The position numbers and the translations under genes were made by a program. 64,000 nucleotides of DNA from Rhinopomastus cyanomelas (taxonomy: Eukaryota; Chordata; Aves; Bucerotiformes; Rhinopomastidae): positions 169,284-233,283 of the forward strand of contig VXBP01009029.1 in NCBI GenBank assembly GCA_013400115.1, read 5' to 3'. Below are positions 57,743 to 64,000 of the stretch, one piece after another; the first letter of the stretch is position 1, and each line of letters begins with the position of its first letter. The notes under the pieces are model-generated. The model saw nothing but the letters and a program-made list of their open reading frames with translations, was not told the origin of the DNA and searched no databases.

Positions 57743-60700
57743 GGGGAAGGTGCTGGCTTATCTCAGCAGTGCTGGGAAAAGCAGCATTTTGTGCAGCATT
57801 TGATCTGCACTGGGAACAACTGGACTATTCACCCAGCGGGATCACTGGAGAGCTCTCATGCAACCAGTAAGTCATGCCAATGCCACTCCCCAGCTCCAGG
57901 TGCCAGGATGCTTTACAACCCCTTTGCACTCTAGTCTGGTTTGGGCAACGATGTTCTTCTCTGGTCCACGCAGCCACCTTACTTCTGGTGGGTGTGTCTT
58001 ACCCAAATCAGCCCTCCAGCTTCCATACTTCTCATACGGCAGGTACCACAGCATTTAGATTGGGGATTTCACATGGAAAAGCCAAAACGTGCAGGCTGAT
58101 TTGGGTGACTGCACTGTGCATTACCCCCTAGACCCATTCAGGCAGACACTGCGCTGCCTGCTGCACAGGGCAGGATTCCAGCAGTGTGATCCCAAACACA
58201 CAGAATGACTGTCTTCAGGATACAGCAAGCCCAGCTCTGTGCATGGGTGGTGCAGAGTGGCTTGAGGAAACAAAATTCTTTTGAGTGGGAGCTGGGAGAT
58301 CCAAATGCAGCCGCTGCCTGTGGTCCTCCACTCATTGTCATGGGTGATTTAATACCTTGCTCCACTCACCGCCTTGGTCGGATAACTGGTTGCACATGGA
58401 ACTGACAAATAAAAATTATCATAACAGCTGGTGTGACAGAAGGGAGCCTTGTGCATGAGTAACCAATTTAAATAAGCAGAGGTGGCACATACAGCAGAAA
58501 GGGGAAAGAAAGGATCCTCACTGGTAAAAAACACCAACTCTTTAGGGAAGAAGATGCCAGGTGCTTTTCCTACAGGACAGGATGCTTGATGTCACACTTT
58601 CTGTGTGGGCATCTTCATTGTCTCTTCCTGAGAATCTGGATATTACACATCTGCACTCTCCTTCCTTTGTTGAATCAAAAACTTCTGGTAAAAGGTGAAG
58701 GATGGAAAAGAGGACCACTTGTTGGAAAGTTGGTGTTGTAGCAGAAGACCAGTATTGACTACTCACACCTTTGAGACAGACTTATCAGCACAAGGTCTGG
58801 CCCAGAAGTCACAGTCCTTGACCCTGGGAGCATTTAGGAGAACTGCGTGCAAGGACCAGCAAACTGTAGCTATCCTAGAGAAACCATCAACAGGCTGGGA
58901 GAGCTCCAGGTATTGGTCAGCTCCATAGTGCCAAGGAGCTGACCATGACTGTGCTCAGGACACTTCTTCCCCACAGACTTAAGTGAAGCTTAGGAAGGTA
59001 CGTGTTGTCCTGGGCCAGCTGAGAGCAAAGGGAATGGGCTGTAAAGGACTTCCTATGGCCAGAGGGTTATGGGTCCTGCACGACTGCTTCCATATTTTCC
59101 CTTGGTTGTTCTTCCACTCAATGTGGCAGGCGTGACCAGTTTTTGGTCAAATTCAGGGTCACCTTCTGGTTGCCACACTGTTCGTCCGCTCTGCCAAGAT
59201 GTCTGTGCACACGTTTTCTATTCCCTGTTCACAGACTTTACACTGTTCAGTAATCTTTGACTTTTATTATTACTCCACTTTGGAAAGCCCACAACTAAAG
59301 TAAATATTTAACTGTATTAGCAGTTGTTCCTGAGGCACATATGGGCCTGTTGGTCTTGTTTAGTCTAGTGTAGGGGAGGCCAAGGAGGGGTTTGGTAGCA
59401 GCCTACAGCTGTTGGAAGGGCACCACCAATTCTTGGTAGTATGGGATGACAGAATAAAATACAGCAGTCGCAAACCACAGCCTCTGCCACCAGCACATGT
59501 GTCCCAAGGACACAGCAGCTGTATTTCTGATGCCCACCTCATAAATATAGTCCCAGCAGCACTAAACTACATGGACAACAGGAGACCACTTCCTGCAAGC
59601 CATTCTCACACCTATACTCAACAACCTTGGGTGAGGGCTATCACACACCTTTACACTCTGCAAAGTTTTTGCTATCAAAACCCTCCCCAAATATGTTTGT
59701 AATGGCCCCAGTGCCACTGCTAAAGAGAACTATGCTAAGCTGCTGGTCTTGGGCATGGCTTGGATCTTCAGGTCATGCCAACAGCAGTGAAGGAACGATG
59801 GGCTGGGGCTGTGCAACTGGGATGTGCTGTGTGCTCCAGATTTTTGTCCTTGGATGGAGGGCAGGCAGGAAACACCTGCACCGCCTCTGTTCCAGGGGAC
59901 AGCATGTTGTGTGGCGCGTGGAAAAGCTGTTGGCTGATATGATACTTGATCTTCATGCAGCTGATTCTTCAGTGGTATTGAAACACTGCTGCCCTCACAT
60001 AGTAAATTGAAATTACACGCTAGGCAAGGCCAAAGGAGGAATCTCATCTTGAAAACTGCGTTTGTCTCTTCCTGCTTTTAAGTGCAGCCTTGCAAGCCCT
60101 GATGACCAAATCCTTGCCTAGTGTCCCTCTCGAGGAAGAGGTAGGAAAATTGTTCCTCAGGCAGGTGAGAAGGTTTTCTGGTGGCTACTTGTTGTTGCAC
60201 TGGCCAGGCAGCTCAAGCTACATCTGAGACAGTCACACACTGGAGCCTGTGCTTTCCTCCCCTGTGCATAGTTATCAGAAGGAGGCTCATCCTTCTGCTG
60301 TTCCTGCAGGTCCTGGGCTCCCAGTGGTAGAGGAGCATATGGGCCAGCTGGCTACCATCCTCTGCACCTGGAGATGCCCTTGGACTTTTCCTGAGACAGT
60401 GGCAAGAATTCTGGCCCTGCCACCTCCTCCCCACACTCTCGTCGTCTGCAGCCCTGCGTGATGCACAGGAGGGGCAATTATGAAGGTTCTGGGCTAGCTT
60501 GCTGATGCTGGAGCCAGAGTTTAACCACTAAGAGGCACCCCGCAAGGCAGAGACACCCTGCTGAAGATGGTGGCAACGCAGAATGAGACTTCTGCTTTCA
60601 AACCCACTCTCATGCTTGTTCTCTTGTGGTGTTGCCCCTGCCTTTACCTCTTTCCTGCATGTTTACCTTCACGCACTCACCCATGTTCATGCCATCCACT

Positions 60701-63001
60701 TGTTGCTTCATGAGCGCTTATCAGGCCTCTGCCTCCTGGGTGACCGTGGTGCTATTTACAGACTTTCCATGTGGCTGGGCACAGATGGCAGGAGACCAAG
60801 CTGGATTGCATCACATTGCTCTTGCCTCATGTCTGCCTGGTGGCCTTATCTGCAGTGAGGCCTTGGTGTCGTCACCACTCCACCCAGCACCTGCTGGTTC
60901 CTTGCTGTTATCTGCTGCCTTTCTTGGATTTCACAGCTGTCCTTAGCCTCCTGGCTTGCTGCCGATATTTTAACTCCTCTTCTGCTGCTCCTCCCAGCGC
61001 CTTTTCAAACCAGTGAATTCTGGGGACCCACAAACACCACAGTGCCCCCAGGAGCAGAGCACTGCCTTATCCATACAGCCTAAGCCCAGAAAATGCAAGT
61101 TCTCCTTCCACTGCACCAGGGGACAAGTCAGGAAAAGGAGTTCAAATACCACATGAATGTTCATCCTTATCTCCCTCCTTGCCTCCAGATGTTTTATACA
61201 GAAGCAGTATTAGTCTCTCTTCTGCCTTCCTACCCACCCTGAGGTGTCCCACATGTAGGAGGGAGAAAGAGAGATTTGTTCTTCTCCTTTGCATGCAGGT
61301 AGGCAGATGGCCAGAAGTTTTCCTATGGGTACAGAGGGAAGACAAAACCTCATTCTGAGGAAGTCTCCCTCCACAGCTGCAGTCCTCCACAGGGACCAGT
61401 GATCATCGCTTCCCAGAAGTTTTGCCAGAATTTCGGGATGCAGACCACACCTTTGGCTGCCTCCCTCGTCTCTGTTACCGTGAATACATACTCCTGCAAG
61501 GCGGGCAGTGAGCAACTTTCAGTGTTTCTTTGATGATTTAAAAATTTCCAGTAACATCATCAGCTGTGAGAATGCAGGGCAGGGTGAGTACATGGATAAG
61601 TCCTCCTGCATGCTGATACTCCCACCAGCTGAGGGACAGGGCCAAGGCTCTACTGATCCTGAGAAGATCAGGGCTTCCCACCAAGCCAGGCTGTGCACAG
61701 GACCTCAGTTGTTCAGTGGGCTAATTGGAGCACCCATTGCACACACTTTTCTCCTGCTTCATCTGCCAGCCGGAATCACCTGGCAGGAGATGCCACAACT
61801 CACCCCGATCCAAAGAAACTTGTCTTGCCTCAGCCTTGGGTTTGCCTCTGCCTCCTTGGATCTCTGGACTGCAAGACAAGCTCTGAATGCATGCGTGGTC
61901 CACAAATGCCCTGCAGCTTCTTGGCATCTTCAGGATGGTGTTGACTTTCCTTTTGGTGCACACTCCTACATGGGTGATGGGTATCCAAACCCTCCATGCA
62001 GCAGATTAAACAGCAGAAAACCATGAATTCACTGTTTCCCTAGTAAGTGCTCAGCGCGAAGTAGACCAAGCCAAAGTGCTGACACGAGTGTGGAATTCAG
62101 GTATTTGGGCTGGATGGGCAGACCTCTGGGCTAGCTGGCACTGCTGCACAACTGTGCTCTTCTGCTCTGAGATGACAGCCTGGATGTTGGAGCTGGGGTA
62201 GCTCCAACATCCATATCAGCACTTCTAAGTACACTGAGTTCACTCTTGTTTATCTGGGAACTGGCAGCCACTGCAATTTGCAAAACAATAAAAAGCAGCT
62301 TCCAGAATCTCTTTCCCCCTGGAGTTTGTTTCTGAATGAATTAACTTCTACTGAGCCTCAGTTTTTTATAGCTTCTGAGAACAGTGTTTCTAATTCCATC
62401 TTGTGTAGGACTGAATGCTGTAATCGTCCTGCATTTAGCACCATGCTGGAGGAAAGTGGGTAGCACACTTGCCAGCTCTCCCCCTCAGAGTGACAGCTGC
62501 TCTTGCAAATATTTGTGGAGGAGGTCCCCTGGCTTTTTCAGGAAAGACCCAGTTATCCCAGTCTGGCACTACTAGAGACCCTAGAACTACCTCACGATTA
62601 ATTAACGTACAGAGGGATGCAATGTAGGAGAACCAGGGAAGCCATTTCGTTGCCCTGTGCATGGTGGGAATGTTGTTCAGTGACGTGGCACTGTATGAGC
62701 TTTGGCAGCAGGGTCACTGAGGCACCCTGGCTGGCTTTCTGCTGTGCTGCCCAGTCACACTTGTCTCCACTTCCTTCTACACATCCAGGAGTGCAATATC
62801 CATCTGAGGAGAATTTAAAGCAAGAAACACTCCCTAGGGTGTTATTTGGACATTAATTACGTAGTGAACATGCAGAATTTTCACTGCTGCCAAATTGCCA
62901 GAGATGGAAGAAGCAGATCTTATATGTAGATACTATAACAACAGCTGTGTGTCCCTGAGGTTGCCTCCTTCTAATTTCTGACTCTGCAGCTGTAATTTTT
63001 T
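57743..63001. other. 5' flank of the SPINK4-like gene, nothing recognised
   Basis: More than 5 kb with chance open frames only. It contains one perfect short hairpin (62181-62213). No exon, repeat copy or CpG cluster recognised. Confidence 0.4.
62181..62213. repeat. Perfect 14-bp stem, 5-nt loop inverted repeat
   Basis: TGGATGTTGGAGCT (62181-62194) and AGCTCCAACATCCA (62200-62213) are exact reverse complements around GGGGT. Pairing does not extend further, so it is shorter than a normal microRNA precursor. Confidence 0.9.
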
Positions 63002-64000
63002 TCACAGAATCACAGAACATTAGGGGTTGGAAGAGACCTCAGAAGATCATCCAGTCCAATCCCCCGACACAGAAGGATCATCTAGACCAAGTCATACAGG
63101 AACATATCCAAGAAGGTTTAAACATCTCCAGAGAAGGAGATTCCACAACCACCCTGGGCAGCCTGTTCCAGTGCTCCATCACCCTCACTGGGAAGACGTT
63201 CCTTCTGAGATTGATGTGGAACCTCCTACGTTCCAGCTTATAACCATTGCCCTTTGTCCTATTATTAGATGATACCGAGAAGAGCCTGGCTCCATCCTCC
63301 TGACACCCACCCTTCACATATTTATAGACATTAAAGAGGTCACCCCTCAGTCTCCTCTTCTCCAAGCTAAAGAGACCCAGCTCCCTCAGCCTCTCCTCAT
63401 AAGGGAGGTGCTCCACTTTCTTCATCATCCTCATTTCTCTATGTTGGACTCCCTCCAGCAGCTCTGTGTCCTTCTTGAACTGGACCCAGAGGGGCCCAGA
63501 ACTGGACACAATATTCCACATGTGGTCTTCACGATGCAGAGCAGAGCAGGAGAAGAACCTCTCTTGATCTGCTAACCACCCCTCTTCTGATCCACCTCAG
63601 GATGCTGTTGGCCCTCTTGGCCACAAGAACAGATTGCTGGCGAATGGTCATCCTGCTGTCCACCAGAACCCCCACAGCCCTTTCTCCTACACTGCTCTCC
63701 AAAAGGTTGGTCCCCAACCTAGACTGGCACCTAAAGTTTTTCTTGCCCAGATTTAAGACTCTACACTTACCCTTGTTATACTTCATTACATTTCTCTCTG
63801 CCCAGCTCTCCAGCCTGTCCAGGTCTTGCTGAATGGCAGCACAGTCTGCTGGGATGTCGGCCACTCCTCTCAGCTTTGTGTCATCTGCAAACTTGCTGAC
63901 AGGGCACCCTAATCCCTCATCCAAGACATCGATGAATAGATTCAATAGGACTGGTCCTAGTACCAACCCTTGAGAGACTCCACTAGACACAGGCCTCCAA
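63002..64000 (-). mobile_element. CR1 copy with RT domain remnant, running off the window edge
   Basis: It starts ACAGAATCACAGAACATTAG. On the minus strand the right part (63529-63990) encodes an RT palm with SQGLVLGPVLLNLFIDVLDE and FADDTKL, then ESWAERNVMKYNKGKCRVLN. The left part encodes LGLFSLEKRRLRGDLFNVYK and VVVESPSLEMFK. A frame break separates the two, so it is not active. This is the longest CR1 copy here, and its 5' part lies outside the window. Confidence 0.92.

Overview
This is vertebrate nuclear DNA, and the repeat content points to a bird. The coding sequence is sparse and intron-split. Roughly an eighth of the window is CR1 LINE debris in both orientations, many pieces ending in the CR1-typical ATTCTATGATTCT-like tail. 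There is also one tRNA-derived SINE that carries a CR1-like 3' end. There are no bacterial operons, no CRISPR array and no intact transposon. Three protein-coding genes can be supported. FOXE1 (+ strand) is a single-exon forkhead gene in a CpG island. HEMGN (hemogen, - strand) has three coding exons. A SPINK4-like Kazal inhibitor (- strand) has four exons. In human, FOXE1 and HEMGN lie close together on 9q22 in this relative orientation, and the matching avian region is on the Z chromosome. The window is therefore probably a Z-linked segment. The species cannot be named from the sequence.

Layout. 1-26 kb is the gene-poor 5' flank of FOXE1: CR1 fragments (including a head-to-head pair at 3.5-4.6 kb), an AT-rich block near 17.7-18.4 kb that could be a regulatory element, and a CA-rich degenerate repeat at 25.45-25.72 kb. 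26.25-27.73 kb is the FOXE1 CpG island, with a TATA-like box, the start codon at 26763, the forkhead domain, a 38-N assembly gap that breaks the reading frame, and the FOXE1-type C-terminus. 28-42 kb is a repeat-rich intergenic stretch with a tRNA/CR1 SINE, long CR1 remnants and a second, orphan CpG-rich block at 38.05-38.45 kb. 42.3-47.7 kb is HEMGN, transcribed right to left, with GATA motifs and a GC box just upstream of its first coding exon. 48.3-51.5 kb is a CR1 cluster with a 50-N gap. 54.47-57.74 kb is the SPINK4-like gene, also right to left, with a TATA box and a poly(A) signal. 57.8-63 kb has no recognisable gene. 63-64 kb is a CR1 reverse-transcriptase remnant running off the edge.

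The three genes are not a functional cassette. FOXE1 is a developmental transcription factor (thyroid/pharyngeal endoderm, palate). HEMGN is a nuclear regulator of erythroid cells and, in chicken, is reported as a Z-linked factor in early male gonads. The SPINK4-like product should be a secreted serine-protease inhibitor. The main points of interest are the exon structures of HEMGN and SPINK4, which no single open reading frame reveals; the unusual neighbourhood (no TRMO recognised between FOXE1 and HEMGN, SPINK4 beside HEMGN); the orphan CpG block; and the SINE with a LINE tail. I found nothing that I would call a previously undescribed system.
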